Shown here: piece by piece, positions 25,373 through 35,629 of the stretch | Position numbering within the stretch: position 1 is the stretch's first letter | How the letters are laid out: each line of letters opens with the position of its first letter | Assembly: GCA_900168235.1 (NCBI GenBank) | Contig: FUZG01000003.1 | Span: 310,001 to 374,000 of the forward strand | Reading direction: 5' to 3' | Source of the DNA: Lachnospiraceae bacterium | GTDB taxonomy: Bacteria > Bacillota > Clostridia > Lachnospirales > Lachnospiraceae | Length of the DNA stretch: 64,000 nucleotides | The notes under the pieces: model-generated | Databases searched by the model: none | Told to the model about the DNA's origin: nothing | Seen by the model: only the letters and a program-made list of their open reading frames with translations | Position numbers and translations under genes: made by a program

Positions 25373-26333
25373 GGCTTTTTGAGCTAATCTCTTGAAATAA
25401 CGGGAAGTCTGAAGGCATATCAGCCGCCACACAGTGCTCCGTGCCTTCAAAGGGCTGACGGAAGATCAGCTTTTCTGCATGGAGCATAGCCCTTTTGTAC
25501 TTAGGATCAATCTCGCCGTAAAGCGGATCTCCGATAAGCGGATGTCCGACAGCCGACATGTGCACACGGATCTGATGCGTTCTCCCCGTAAGTATTTCGG
25601 CTTCTACCAGCGACATCTCCACCCCCGCTTCCACTGTTTCAGCAAGCACACGGTATTTGGTGAGCGCAGGTTTTCCAAACGGTTCTTCCGTCACTTGCTG
25701 CTTCATCAGTACTCCGGGTATCGGACCTATCGGAAGCGTGATCTCATTTACGCCCTCTTTTTCATGTTCAGAAAAATGTCCGCGGACTGCAGCCAGATAT
25801 ACTTTCCTGCATATATTCTGCTCCTTCTGCCGGAAAAGTCTTCCCGCTGCCGGTCTGTTCTTCGCAAAGACCAGTACTCCCGACGTATCCTTATCAAGAC
25901 GGCCGACCGCCCTGCATACTACATCCAGTCCCTGTGCCTTATAGTAAAATGCAAGAAAATTTGCTTCTGAATCAAAATAATGTCCATGGGACGGATGTAC
26001 CACAGTTCCCGCCGGCTTATCTACAACGACCATATCCTGATCTTCATAAAGTATCGCGAGTGGTCCTTCGCATGGGACCGTCTTTTCTTCATCCGATGGT
26101 TCGTCCGCAAGTGTCACACGGATCAGATTGCCTGCTTCTGCCCTGTCCTTGACTGTCACACGGGTTCCCTGCTTTTCATCCTTAAAAAGCATTATCCCGC
26201 CGTCATGAAACTTCGCATGACTCACTTCTCCTGTTGTCAGATGCATCCTTGACTTTAAGAGCTTTCCTATTATTCCGTTTACAGTTTCAGGAAGATCCTC
26301 TTCCCGAACTACGTATTCCAATATCCTGTCCAT
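25350..26333 (-). CDS. RluA-family rRNA pseudouridine synthase
   Basis: About 327 residues. There is an N-terminal S4-like region with short basic helices, then the RluA catalytic core with GRLDKDTSGVLVFAK (catalytic Asp) and the TGRTHQIRVHMSAVGHPLIGD motif. Such enzymes isomerise specific uridines in 23S rRNA (RluC/RluD) or tRNA; the target is not assignable. The ATG at 26333 has no strong ribosome site. A TTG-GTG pair lies 3-4 codons upstream. Confidence 0.93.
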   Translation of the reverse strand: MDRILEYVVREEDLPETVNGIIGKLLKSRMHLTTGEVSHAKFHDGGIMLFKDEKQGTRVTVKDRAEAGNLIRVTLADEPSDEEKTVPCEGPLAILYEDQDMVVVDKPAGTVVHPSHGHYFDSEANFLAFYYKAQGLDVVCRAVGRLDKDTSGVLVFAKNRPAAGRLFRQKEQNICRKVYLAAVRGHFSEHEKEGVNEITLPIGPIPGVLMKQQVTEEPFGKPALTKYRVLAETVEAGVEMSLVEAEILTGRTHQIRVHMSAVGHPLIGDPLYGEIDPKYKRAMLHAEKLIFRQPFEGTEHCVAADMPSDFPLFQEISSKSLDDDTHG

Positions 26334-26419
26334 GCACCGCACCAATATCTACAAGTCCGTGATCTACGCAAAAAGCAAACCGACAGGAAGTTAATCCTGC
26401 CGGTTTCCCAAGGGTTGAA

Positions 26420-26491
26420 TAGCTCGTATCGGAATCGAACCGGTGTTTTCGCCGTGAGAGGGCGACGTCTTAGCCTCTTGACCAACGAGCC
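26420..26491 (-). tRNA. tRNA-Glu (CTC), copy 1
   Basis: Cloverleaf with GGCTCGT/ACGAGCT acceptor, anticodon stem TCGCC/GGCGA and loop CTCTCAC, so the anticodon is CTC (reads GAG). The T-stem ACCGG/CCGAT has a C-A mismatch at pair 50-64. It is the last of three tandem copies in transcription order. Confidence 0.93.
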
Positions 26492-26515
26492 ATAAAAAAA
26501 TATTAAGAAGTAGAA

Positions 26516-26587
26516 TAGCTCGTATCGGAATCGAACCCGTGTTTTCGCCGTGAGAGGGCGACGTCTTAGCCTCTTGACCAACGAGCC
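26516..26587 (-). tRNA. tRNA-Glu (CTC), copy 2, variant T-stem
   Basis: Identical in layout to copies 1 and 3, but the T-stem 5' strand reads ACGGG instead of ACCGG. This adds a G-G mismatch next to the C-A mismatch. Confidence 0.9.
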
Positions 26588-26611
26588 ATAAACAAATATT
26601 AAGATGTAGAG

Positions 26612-26683
26612 TAGCTCGTATCGGAATCGAACCGGTGTTTTCGCCGTGAGAGGGCGACGTCTTAGCCTCTTGACCAACGAGCC
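26612..26683 (-). tRNA. tRNA-Glu (CTC), copy 3
   Basis: First copy after the promoter, with the same sequence as copy 1 in the T-arm. The spacers between copies are short (about 24 nt) and similar. Confidence 0.93.
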
Positions 26684-26737
26684 ATAAAGTTATCTGTGCG
26701 TGTCGCGTTTTTGTTGTTCGCGTCAGGCGCAAGAAAG

Positions 26738-26766
26738 ATAATACCTAAAAATGTTCATCTATGCAA
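26738..26766 (-). promoter_or_regulatory. Promoter of the tRNA-Glu cluster
   Basis: TTGCAT, 17-nt spacer, TATTAT, followed by a ~50-nt leader before tRNA-Glu copy 3. Confidence 0.75.
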
Positions 26767-26817
26767 GCACTTTTTTCATTTTTTTGAAACTTTTTTTATT
26801 GAACAGTCGAGAAACCG

Positions 26818-26872
26818 CATAAAATAAGGGTTTCAGAAGCAAGATTTTTTCGTTCCAAAACCCTTTTTTATG
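26818..26872 (-). terminator. Terminator of polC
   Basis: The minus strand reads AAGGGTTT ... AAACCCTT then ATTTTAT, with A-rich flanks that extend the pairing. The loop is long (about 24 nt). It lies just after the polC stop. Confidence 0.65.
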
Positions 26873-26889
26873 TGATCAGACTGTCATTT

Positions 26890-29800
26890 TCAGAAAACCA
26901 TATCAAAAAGACTCAGCTGATTACTGTCCGGAATATTTCCGAGCAGTCCAAGTTCTTTTAATTTATCTGCCTTATTTCTGGAGCATCCTGTCCTGATACA
27001 GAAGTCATCCACAGACAAAAATTCTCCTTTATCCGCAGCATTGGTTATGGCATTAACGAGATCATCCGCATCCTTGCCGCCCATTCCGGGAACGGTATTC
27101 AGCGCAGGCATGATCCTCTTGTCGTCTACCTGCCGGAAATATTTTGCATCAACCGTATTTAGATCGATAGGCGCAAAGTCAAATCCACGGGCATACATTT
27201 CCAGAACAAGATTCATATTACGGATAGTATCAAGCTCAGTCGCGGTCATTTTATTCTTTCCCACTTCCTTGAGCTTATCCGTATATTTTTTTAGTTCCTC
27301 TTCAAGTCTTCCTCTTCCGCGGCACATGGTCTCATAGTTCAGACCGCCTCCGCCTTTTACGGCACGGATAGAGAAAAACGCCGAATAATACGCAAGAGGC
27401 CTGTATACCTTAAACCATGCCACACGCCACGCCATCATAACGTACGCCGCAGCATGAGCTTTCGGGAACATATACTTGATCTTCAGGCAGGATTCTATGT
27501 ACCAGTCAGGAACGTTATGCTCGATCATGGCTTCTTTCATCTCAGGCTTTAGACCTTTACCCTTTCGAACAGACTCCATGGTCTTGAAGGAAAGCGCAGG
27601 GTCCATTCCCTTTGCAATGAGATAGATCATGATATCGTCTCGACAGCAGATACATTCTGCGAGCTTCAGACCTTTTTCCTTGATGAGGAGTTCCGCATTT
27701 CCTGCATAAACGTCCGTACCATGGGACAAACCCGAAATACGGATAAGGTCAGAGAAGGACACAGGTTTTGTGTCCAAAAGCATCTGTATCGCAAAGTCTG
27801 TTCCATACTCAGGAACACCGAGCGTACCTGTCTTTACACCGCCTATATCCTCAGGCTCGATGCCAAGTGCCTCTGTATTCGAGAAAAGAGACATAACTTT
27901 TTTATCATCGAGCGGTATCTCCAACGGATCAACACCTGTAGCATCCTGAAGGAAACGGATCATGGTAGGATCATCGTGTCCGAGGATATCGAGCTTCAGA
28001 AGGTTATGGTCGATAGAGTGGTATTCAAAATGTGTCGTTATGATATTTGTCGACACATCATTCGCAGGTTTCTGGATAGGAGTAAAGGAATAGATCTGCT
28101 CGCCTCGGGGCATAACTACGATACCTCCGGGATGCTGTCCCGTTGTACGCAGAACGCCCTCACAGCCGTGAGCTATCCTCTCTATCTCCGCTCTTCTCTT
28201 GTGTTCATTATGGCTCTCATCTTCATAGTATTTCAGCACATATCCATATGCTGTTTTTTCAGCAAGAGTACCGATAGTTCCGGCACGGAATGTCTGTCCC
28301 GCACCGAAGATAACTTCCGTGTATTTATGCGCTTTTGACTGGTAATCTCCGGAGAAATTAAGGTCGATATCCGGCTCTTTATCTCCCGAGAATCCGAGGA
28401 ATGTTTCAAAGGGGATATCAAATCCCATTTTCATGAGCTTTGCACCGCACTTAGGGCACACAGCATCAGGCATATCACATCCGGACATACCGCGCATCTG
28501 GAAATCTTTTACCACCTCTGACTCAAAATCATAATAGTGGCACTCAGGACAGAGATAATGCGCCGCAAGGGAATTAACCTCTGTGATACCTGCCATATTT
28601 GCAACAAATGATGAACCTACGGATCCACGGGATCCAACCAGATATCCATCCTCAACGGACTTCCACACGAGCTTCTGCGCGATAACGTACATAACCGCGT
28701 ATCCGTTTCCGATAATGGACTTCAACTCGACTTCCAAACGATCCGACACCTGATGAGGGAGATCATCTCCGTAAAGCTCACGAGCTTTTCCGTAACAGAT
28801 ATCACGTAGCATCTGGTCAGAGTTTTCAATGACCGGAGGTGCCTTATCAGGGCGGACAGGCGAGATATACTCCACCATATCAGCGATCCTGTTGGTGTTT
28901 GTGATAACGACTTCACGCGCTTTATCTTCACCGAGATACATAAATTCCTGAAGCATCTCATCAGTTGTGCGAAGATAAAGCGGTGCCTGGTTATCCGCAT
29001 CGTCAAAGCCTTTTCCAAACTGGATTATACGTCTGTAAATCTCATCCTGAGGATCAAGAAAATGTACATCACAGGTTGCGACAACCGGCTTTCTGAACTC
29101 TTCTCCGAGCTTTACGATACGCCTGTTTATATCCTGCAGATCTTCCACGGTATCAAAGCCTGAGTCTTCTTTTTCCAAAAGGAACTGGTTATTTCCGATG
29201 GGCTGTATCTCAAGATAATCATAAAAATCTACGATACGTGAAAGATTTTCTTCCGGTATCTCCCTTTCAAGAGCACGGAACAGCTCACCTGCCTCACATG
29301 CAGAGCCTACAATGATTCCCTCGCGGTATTCCTGCAGTTTTGACTTCGGTATACGTGGACGGCGTCTCCAGTAATCAATATGCGCCATAGAAACCAGACG
29401 GTAAAGATTTACACGGCCGATCTCGTTTTTCGCAAGAAGAATGATATGGAAGGTCGGAAGCTTTCGGATACCATCCGGTGTTACTTCCATGTTTTCCTGC
29501 AATTCTTCCATTGTGCGGATATTTTTTTCCTCTTCCATCTTACGGCAGAGACGTACAAAAATTTCCGCAGTACACTCCGCATCATCAACTGCACGATGAT
29601 GATTCTCAAGTGAAACTCCCAACTCATCCGCAACTGTGTCGAGCTTATAGTTTTTAAGCTCAGGCAGCAAAAATCTCGCCATCTCCACTGTGTCGACAAC
29701 AGCCTTATCAAATGGCAGATTCAGCCTTTCTGCATTTTTTGATATAAAACTTGTATCAAATTTTGCATTATGCGCTACCATGATGGCATCTTTTGAAAAC

Positions 29801-31470
29801 TCCAGAAATCCCGGAAGAACTGCCTCCACATTTCCTGCGTCTGCCACCATACTGTCATTTATACTTGTAAGCTCCTGTATACGGAACGGAATGGGAATCT
29901 CAGGATTTATAAATTCGTCATAATGACCAACGATCTCTCCGTTTTCTACGCGGACGGCACCGATCTCGATTATCTTGTCCTTATTTGGAGAAAATCCTGT
30001 TGTTTCTATATCAAATACCACATAGGTATCCTTTATAGTGTGCTCTGCTTTTCCGTCATCTTTGCCAAGCTTAAAAAACGCCTCTCTCATGTCATCGACG
30101 AGGTAGCCTTCGCAGCCGTAGATCACCTTAAAGTCAGGATTTGAGAGGTCTGCTTTCACATGGTTTGCAACCGGGAATACCTGCACATTTCCGTGATCGG
30201 TAATGGCACACGCATTCCATCCCCATTTATCCGCGCGCTTCAAAATATCGGAAACGTCGCTGACTCCGTCCATTTCCGAATATTTTGTATGACAATGAAG
30301 CTCCACTCTTTTTTCGGGAGCTGTATCCATTCTCGGACGTAAAAAGGATCCTATCTTTTTTATACCCCGGATACTTCCGATCACCACATCATGATCGAAA
30401 TTATCCATCTGGGCAAATCCATGAACCTTTACAAATTGTCCGGGCTTTCCTTTTTCGAGACCTGAAGCTCCGATAGCTTCACGAAATTCCGGAATCTCTT
30501 CATTTTTCAGGAAAAGCTTCATTGTGATCGAATCCGTAAAATCAGTGATATCGATGGATACGATAGTCCTTTCATTACGTATTTCATGCTCGTCATAGTG
30601 AATGAGCTGTCCTCTTATGAAAACTTCTCCTATCTCGCCAACGATCTCCTTGATAGGAATAGTATCCTCATCAAAATCGGAGCCGCGGATAACATCGGGA
30701 TTATTGGATTTCTTCTGGAATCCGCCGTTCTTTCCAAATCTTCCGCTCTTCTTTCCGCCGAATCCGCCGCCTGACTGAAATGTGCTTGCGCTCTTTGTTC
30801 CAGCTGCAGCCTTTTTCTGGGGAGATTTTTCTTCTTTTTCGCTTTTCTTTTCTTCCTGAGCTTCAGCTTTTTTGCCTGCAGCTTCCATTGCGCGCCTTGT
30901 GATCTCTGCGATCTGCTGCTGGACACGTATCTCAGCCTCTCTTGCTCCCTCAGGCTTTTCCTCTGCTTTATAGGCTACCCGTACATCTGCATGGAGTCCG
31001 CATCTCACATTCATGATATTGACGAGATAATCCGCCAGTCTCTCGCCCTCCTGATGGGAGATCAGAGTATCCGGTATCGTCATGGTCACAAGCCCGTTCT
31101 GTCCGTATGAAATATTTGCATGACGGTACATCTGATTCAGGATAGGCTCCTGCTCACGAAGCTCCATTGCAATAGACTCTTTATATGCCGCCATCAGACT
31201 TTCCGGCGTATACTGATCCGACAGGAGAAACTTCTCATGAAGCATGAATGTCACTTTTGCCCTCGGGAAAAGCTGCTTTGCAAGTTCTCTCTCTGCGCGA
31301 TGTATCTGATCCTTTGCGATAAGGTTAGGACTTTCTATATATACGTGAAAAAAATTGCGGCTGGTGGTAGTCCTTATTTTTCTCACCCCTACGTACTGAA
31401 AGAGCTGCCCGGTTTCACCGGACAGCTTCAATGTAGGAAATACTTCATAAAAAGATTTAGCAGTACTCAT
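26890..31470 (-). CDS. polC: DNA polymerase III, PolC-type alpha subunit
   Basis: A 1526-residue replicative polymerase of Gram-positive type. The order visible is an N-terminal domain, a Lys/Glu/Ala-rich linker (~195-250), an OB fold, the PHP domain (ELHCHTKYSEMDG, ~390), an embedded DEDD proofreading exonuclease (FDIETTG at ~480, later HNAKFDTSF) and the palm/fingers with the CPKCGAKL zinc-type site and DIDLNFSGDYQ catalytic aspartates. It copies the chromosome with the beta clamp. It is the last gene of the pyrH-ispG operon, with its own terminator. Confidence 0.98.
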   Translation of the reverse strand: MSTAKSFYEVFPTLKLSGETGQLFQYVGVRKIRTTTSRNFFHVYIESPNLIAKDQIHRAERELAKQLFPRAKVTFMLHEKFLLSDQYTPESLMAAYKESIAMELREQEPILNQMYRHANISYGQNGLVTMTIPDTLISHQEGERLADYLVNIMNVRCGLHADVRVAYKAEEKPEGAREAEIRVQQQIAEITRRAMEAAGKKAEAQEEKKSEKEEKSPQKKAAAGTKSASTFQSGGGFGGKKSGRFGKNGGFQKKSNNPDVIRGSDFDEDTIPIKEIVGEIGEVFIRGQLIHYDEHEIRNERTIVSIDITDFTDSITMKLFLKNEEIPEFREAIGASGLEKGKPGQFVKVHGFAQMDNFDHDVVIGSIRGIKKIGSFLRPRMDTAPEKRVELHCHTKYSEMDGVSDVSDILKRADKWGWNACAITDHGNVQVFPVANHVKADLSNPDFKVIYGCEGYLVDDMREAFFKLGKDDGKAEHTIKDTYVVFDIETTGFSPNKDKIIEIGAVRVENGEIVGHYDEFINPEIPIPFRIQELTSINDSMVADAGNVEAVLPGFLEFSKDAIMVAHNAKFDTSFISKNAERLNLPFDKAVVDTVEMARFLLPELKNYKLDTVADELGVSLENHHRAVDDAECTAEIFVRLCRKMEEEKNIRTMEELQENMEVTPDGIRKLPTFHIILLAKNEIGRVNLYRLVSMAHIDYWRRRPRIPKSKLQEYREGIIVGSACEAGELFRALEREIPEENLSRIVDFYDYLEIQPIGNNQFLLEKEDSGFDTVEDLQDINRRIVKLGEEFRKPVVATCDVHFLDPQDEIYRRIIQFGKGFDDADNQAPLYLRTTDEMLQEFMYLGEDKAREVVITNTNRIADMVEYISPVRPDKAPPVIENSDQMLRDICYGKARELYGDDLPHQVSDRLEVELKSIIGNGYAVMYVIAQKLVWKSVEDGYLVGSRGSVGSSFVANMAGITEVNSLAAHYLCPECHYYDFESEVVKDFQMRGMSGCDMPDAVCPKCGAKLMKMGFDIPFETFLGFSGDKEPDIDLNFSGDYQSKAHKYTEVIFGAGQTFRAGTIGTLAEKTAYGYVLKYYEDESHNEHKRRAEIERIAHGCEGVLRTTGQHPGGIVVMPRGEQIYSFTPIQKPANDVSTNIITTHFEYHSIDHNLLKLDILGHDDPTMIRFLQDATGVDPLEIPLDDKKVMSLFSNTEALGIEPEDIGGVKTGTLGVPEYGTDFAIQMLLDTKPVSFSDLIRISGLSHGTDVYAGNAELLIKEKGLKLAECICCRDDIMIYLIAKGMDPALSFKTMESVRKGKGLKPEMKEAMIEHNVPDWYIESCLKIKYMFPKAHAAAYVMMAWRVAWFKVYRPLAYYSAFFSIRAVKGGGGLNYETMCRGRGRLEEELKKYTDKLKEVGKNKMTATELDTIRNMNLVLEMYARGFDFAPIDLNTVDAKYFRQVDDKRIMPALNTVPGMGGKDADDLVNAITNAADKGEFLSVDDFCIRTGCSRNKADKLKELGLLGNIPDSNQLSLFDMVF

Positions 31471-31499
31471 CTAAACTCCTATGACAATGCTAACACGTC

Positions 31500-32558
31500 T
31501 CAGCCGCGCTCTGCACGGTCGAGTTCTTCTTTCAGTGCACCGAGAAGCTCTGCTTCAGGAACTTTTCTAAGGATCTCGCCCTTACGGAAAATAAGCCCCT
31601 CTCCATCGCCTCCTGCAACGCCAAAATCTGCTTCTCTTGCTTCACCGGGACCATTTACCACGCATCCCATTACAGCAACCTTCATATTGCTGTGGTAACC
31701 CTGTACAAGGTTTTCTACCTTATTTGCAAGGTCGATGAGATTTATCCTGGTACGTCCGCAGGTCGGGCAGGATACAACCTCTACTCCGCCCTCTCTGAGA
31801 CCGAGGGACCTGAGGATTATACGTGCGCTCTTTATCTCTTCAACAGGATCTCCTGTAAGTGATACACGGATAGTATCACCGATTCCCTGATACAGAATGA
31901 TACCAAGACCTACACCGGACTTGATATTTCCGCTTATAACTGTTCCTGACTCTGTGATACCTACATGCAGAGGATACTGCGTCTTTTCTGCAATCTGCTC
32001 GTAAGCCTTTGCGCACATAAGGACATTGGATGATTTTATACTGATGACAATATTATCATAGTCGTGCTCTTCTATCATACGCACCTTATCAAGCGCGCTT
32101 TCCACAAGTCCTTCTGCTGTCACTCCGCCGTATTTCTCTATGAGCGGTTTCTCAAGTGAACCGGAATTAACACCAACACGGATCGGTGCATTACGTTCCT
32201 TACAAGCTGCTACTACCTTTGCAAGCTTATCTTCTCCACCGATATTTCCGGGATTGATACGGATCTTATCTGCGCCGTTCTCAAGTGCAGCAAGCGCCAT
32301 ATGATAATCAAAATGAATATCAGCTACCAGCGGAATATGAATTTTTTTCTTGATCTCCCTGATTGCCTCTGCACATTCTATAGTAGGAACAGTGCATCGA
32401 ACGATCTCGCATCCGGCTTCCTCGAGACGCAGGATCTGTGCCACTGTTGCATCTACATCATCAGTCCTGGTATTTGTCATTGACTGAATAGCAACAGGAC
32501 TGCCCCCACCAATAGTAACTCCGCCGATCTGAATTTTCTTTGTGTTGTCTCTATACAT
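31500..32558 (-). CDS. ispG: 4-hydroxy-3-methylbut-2-enyl diphosphate synthase (flavodoxin)
   Basis: Sixth enzyme of the MEP isoprenoid pathway, an iron-sulfur protein that opens MEcPP to HMBPP. At 352 residues it is the short bacterial form: a TIM-barrel N-domain (GGGSPVAIQSMTNTRTDD) and a C-terminal cluster domain with CPTCGRT and the later MGCVVNGPGEA cysteine. It lies between rseP and polC. Together with dxr upstream it shows that the MEP pathway is used. Confidence 0.97.
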   Translation of the reverse strand: MYRDNTKKIQIGGVTIGGGSPVAIQSMTNTRTDDVDATVAQILRLEEAGCEIVRCTVPTIECAEAIREIKKKIHIPLVADIHFDYHMALAALENGADKIRINPGNIGGEDKLAKVVAACKERNAPIRVGVNSGSLEKPLIEKYGGVTAEGLVESALDKVRMIEEHDYDNIVISIKSSNVLMCAKAYEQIAEKTQYPLHVGITESGTVISGNIKSGVGLGIILYQGIGDTIRVSLTGDPVEEIKSARIILRSLGLREGGVEVVSCPTCGRTRINLIDLANKVENLVQGYHSNMKVAVMGCVVNGPGEAREADFGVAGGDGEGLIFRKGEILRKVPEAELLGALKEELDRAERG

Positions 32559-32607
32559 TTCCGATCACTCCTATGGGCAGTAACTGCCTAAAATATCCAA
32601 TCTCCCA

Positions 32608-33645
32608 TTAGTGGAAAAATTTGGATATATCATTAAATAAAACAAGGAACATGAACACAAGCAGTACTACCATTCCGACAAAATGAATAAATGCTTCTGC
32701 TTTACGATTAACAGGATGTCCTACAACAGCTTCTATCAACAGAAATACTAATCTTCCGCCGTCAAGCGCCGGCACCGGAAGCAGATTCATTACTCCGAGA
32801 TTTGCCGTTAAAAGGATAGTGAGCATCATCATATTTATCCAGATATAGAAAATACCGCTTGGCTTTGACTGTTCATAGACATCGCCCACGACCTGTGCTA
32901 CACCTACCGGGCCTGCCACGTCATCCTTGGTAACTTTTCCTTTAAATATCATTCCAAGGCTTTTCCAGGTAGCTTCGATCCAATAACGGACTTCCGCAAA
33001 ACTGTAGCGGATAGTTGTCAGCGGATTTCCCTTTACACGCTGTCCTCCGATAATACCGAAAAGATATCGTCCTGCTTCCGCATTATACTCAGGTGTCAGC
33101 GTCGTCTTGAAAAGCTCCCCATCTCTCCGATAGGTGATTTCCATTGCTTCGCCTTCATTAAGCATGAGATCAAGGCTGATATCACGATAGATAGCTATGT
33201 GATCAGAACCAACCTTTACGATCTCATCACCTTCCCGAAGACCTGCTTTTGCCGCCGGATAATCTTCCATAACCTGAGAGATCACAGGTGCATCGTATCC
33301 AATACTGCCTACTACAAAAAGGGACAGAAAAAATGCCAGTACAAAATTCATGAACGGACCGGCAAATACTGTTGCGATCCTTGCCCATACGGATGCATTA
33401 ACAAATGAAGTCGGACTGCTGTCCAATTCATCACCGTCAAATCCTTCAAACTGGCACGCGCCGCCAAAGGGCAGAGCTTTTATGGAATATTTAGTCCCAC
33501 CGCGCTCAATTCCCCAGATAGTAGGTCCAAGACCAAGCGAAAATTCTACAACACCAATCCCGCTTTTCTTTCCTATTATAAAATGGCCGCCTTCGTGCAC
33601 CAGAATTATTACCGTAAAAATAAGTAAAAATAAGATTATCTGCAC
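32608..33645 (-). CDS. rseP: Site-2 intramembrane metalloprotease RseP
   Basis: A 345-residue membrane protease with zinc motif HEGGH at 17-21 in the first helix, one PDZ domain (around 115-185) and the second active-site motif NLLPVPALDGGR in a later helix. Such enzymes cut regulatory membrane proteins, for example anti-sigma factors or signal-peptide remnants. Its place between dxr and ispG is the standard one. Confidence 0.96.
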   Translation of the reverse strand: MQIILFLLIFTVIILVHEGGHFIIGKKSGIGVVEFSLGLGPTIWGIERGGTKYSIKALPFGGACQFEGFDGDELDSSPTSFVNASVWARIATVFAGPFMNFVLAFFLSLFVVGSIGYDAPVISQVMEDYPAAKAGLREGDEIVKVGSDHIAIYRDISLDLMLNEGEAMEITYRRDGELFKTTLTPEYNAEAGRYLFGIIGGQRVKGNPLTTIRYSFAEVRYWIEATWKSLGMIFKGKVTKDDVAGPVGVAQVVGDVYEQSKPSGIFYIWINMMMLTILLTANLGVMNLLPVPALDGGRLVFLLIEAVVGHPVNRKAEAFIHFVGMVVLLVFMFLVLFNDISKFFH

Positions 33646-33676
33646 TTATTATCGCTCCCGTCAGGTCAAATATCCG

Positions 33677-34813
33677 TTATCGAAAACTTTCCCTGGCTTC
33701 CTTCTCAGCCTCAAAAATCTGATCAAGTGTAGGATTCTCGATCAGATGATGCTTCTGCATCGTTTCCTCGATCCTGTCAGGGATCTCCAGATAGCGGATA
33801 TCTCCCTTAAGGAACATTTTAACAACCTCTTCATTTGCCGCATTAAATACTGTAGGCATCGTACCGCCTGTACGCGCTGCCTTGAATGCGAGAGAAAGTC
33901 CCCTGAATGTATCTGTATCAGGCTTCTCGAAAGTGAGATCTTTCATCTTGAAAAGATCCAGTCTCTCACGATCAAGAGGCATCCTGTGCGGATAGAATAA
34001 AGCATACTGTATAGGAAGATGCATATCCGGCACACCCATCTGACCGATAACAGCACCATCTGTAAACTGAACTGCTGAATGAAGGATACTCTGAGGATGA
34101 ACCATGACCTCGATATTATCGTAAGGAACATCAAAGAGCCAGCGGGCTTCCATTACCTCGAGACCTTTATTTACAAGTGTTGATGAATCGATCGTAACCT
34201 TCGGACCCATATCCCAGTTAGGATGCTTTAACGCCTCGGCAGCTGTCATATTTTCGAGATCAGATCTCTTTCTGCCTCTGAACGGACCGCCTGACGCTGT
34301 GAGAAGGATTTTTTCGATCTTCTCATGTTCTTCTCCCTGAAGAGACTGGAAGATAGCTGAGTGTTCAGAATCTACCGGAAGAAGCTTTACACCATGCTTC
34401 TTTACAGCAGCTGTGATAATGTGGCCTGCTGTTACAAGAGTTTCCTTATTTGCGAGCGCTACATCCTTGCCGGCTTCAATAGCTGCAAGTGTAGGACGGA
34501 TACCTATCATTCCCACGATAGCGCCAACAACTATGTCAGCTTCCGCAAGTGTCGCAGCCTCCAAAAGGCCATCCATTCCGGAAAGTACTCTTGTGTCGGT
34601 ATCTTTTACGCGCTCTTTAAGGTCGGCTGCTGCCTTTTCATCATAAAGAACCGCTACGTCCGGCTTATACTTTCTGACCTGTGCCTCCATCATCTCTGCA
34701 TTTCTGCCTGCAGCAAGCGCAATGATGTTCAGAGAATCTGTATATGCATCAACTATATCAAGGGTCTGTGTTCCGATAGAACCTGTAGAACCCAGTAAAA
34801 CTATATTTTTCAC
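33677..34813 (-). CDS. dxr: 1-deoxy-D-xylulose 5-phosphate reductoisomerase
   Basis: It makes MEP from DXP with NADPH. The Rossmann start VLLGSTGSIGTQTLDIV and the substrate/metal region DSEHSAIFQ, then TASGGPFRG and LKHPNWDMGPKVTIDSST are all complete. Its length of 378 residues is normal. It lies 9 nt after cdsA. Confidence 0.98.
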   Translation of the reverse strand: MKNIVLLGSTGSIGTQTLDIVDAYTDSLNIIALAAGRNAEMMEAQVRKYKPDVAVLYDEKAAADLKERVKDTDTRVLSGMDGLLEAATLAEADIVVGAIVGMIGIRPTLAAIEAGKDVALANKETLVTAGHIITAAVKKHGVKLLPVDSEHSAIFQSLQGEEHEKIEKILLTASGGPFRGRKRSDLENMTAAEALKHPNWDMGPKVTIDSSTLVNKGLEVMEARWLFDVPYDNIEVMVHPQSILHSAVQFTDGAVIGQMGVPDMHLPIQYALFYPHRMPLDRERLDLFKMKDLTFEKPDTDTFRGLSLAFKAARTGGTMPTVFNAANEEVVKMFLKGDIRYLEIPDRIEETMQKHHLIENPTLDQIFEAEKEARESFR

Positions 34814-34822
34814 GTTTCCTCC

Positions 34823-35629
34823 TCAGGCGATAAAGAGATCTACCATTATAAAAACAACAGGGGCTGTGATGATCACTGAATCAAATCTGTCCAGGATACC
34901 ACCGTGACCGGGAATAAGATTTCCGTAATCCTTTATACCGCGATTGCGCTTTATACCGGATGCAAAAAGGTCACCAACCTGTGAAATAACAGCACCCACA
35001 CCGCATACTGCAGAGTATACTGCCATATTTCCCTTTGCGATGCAGGCAAGTATCATTCCGACGATCACTGCACCAAGAACTCCTCCGACAGAACCTTCGA
35101 TGGACTTCTTCGGAGATAGTATCGGCGCAAGCTTATGCTTTCCAAACGTTCTTCCTGCAAGATAAGCACATGTGTCACATACCCATGAGCTTATGAATAC
35201 CATCAGTATCTCAACTATGCCTCTGTCACGGATACGTATCATATACAGGCATCCGAGAAGGACCGCTACATAAATGATTCCGAAACAGACCTGCATAACA
35301 TATGCAGAATCAAATTTCGGAAATTTCAGTACATAGGTGAACATGAGAAGTATCATCGCACCTATCACAACATAAAACATATTTTTGGGACTTGCAGTCA
35401 TGAGCATTACGATCTCGTAAGCTATGATGCTGATATATCCCACGATTTCCGGTACATCCGGCTTGTATTTTTCATTCAGGGGAATCTGTCTCACGGCACG
35501 GCAAAATTCCCGATAACCGATCATTGAAATAAGAAACAGGAGGGCCCAAAAAACGAACCCTCCCATGTATATAGCTGCTCCTAAGATCAGCACGAGACAA
35601 ATTCCGCTTAACAGTCTGGTCTTAAACAT
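34823..35629 (-). CDS. cdsA: Phosphatidate cytidylyltransferase
   Basis: A membrane enzyme that makes CDP-diacylglycerol from phosphatidate and CTP for phospholipid synthesis. It has multiple hydrophobic helices, with the family signature SPKKSIEGSVGG and GDLFASGIKRNRGIKDYGNL near the C-terminus. It has 268 residues and overlaps uppS by 8 nt. Confidence 0.96.
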   Translation of the reverse strand: MFKTRLLSGICLVLILGAAIYMGGFVFWALLFLISMIGYREFCRAVRQIPLNEKYKPDVPEIVGYISIIAYEIVMLMTASPKNMFYVVIGAMILLMFTYVLKFPKFDSAYVMQVCFGIIYVAVLLGCLYMIRIRDRGIVEILMVFISSWVCDTCAYLAGRTFGKHKLAPILSPKKSIEGSVGGVLGAVIVGMILACIAKGNMAVYSAVCGVGAVISQVGDLFASGIKRNRGIKDYGNLIPGHGGILDRFDSVIITAPVVFIMVDLFIA

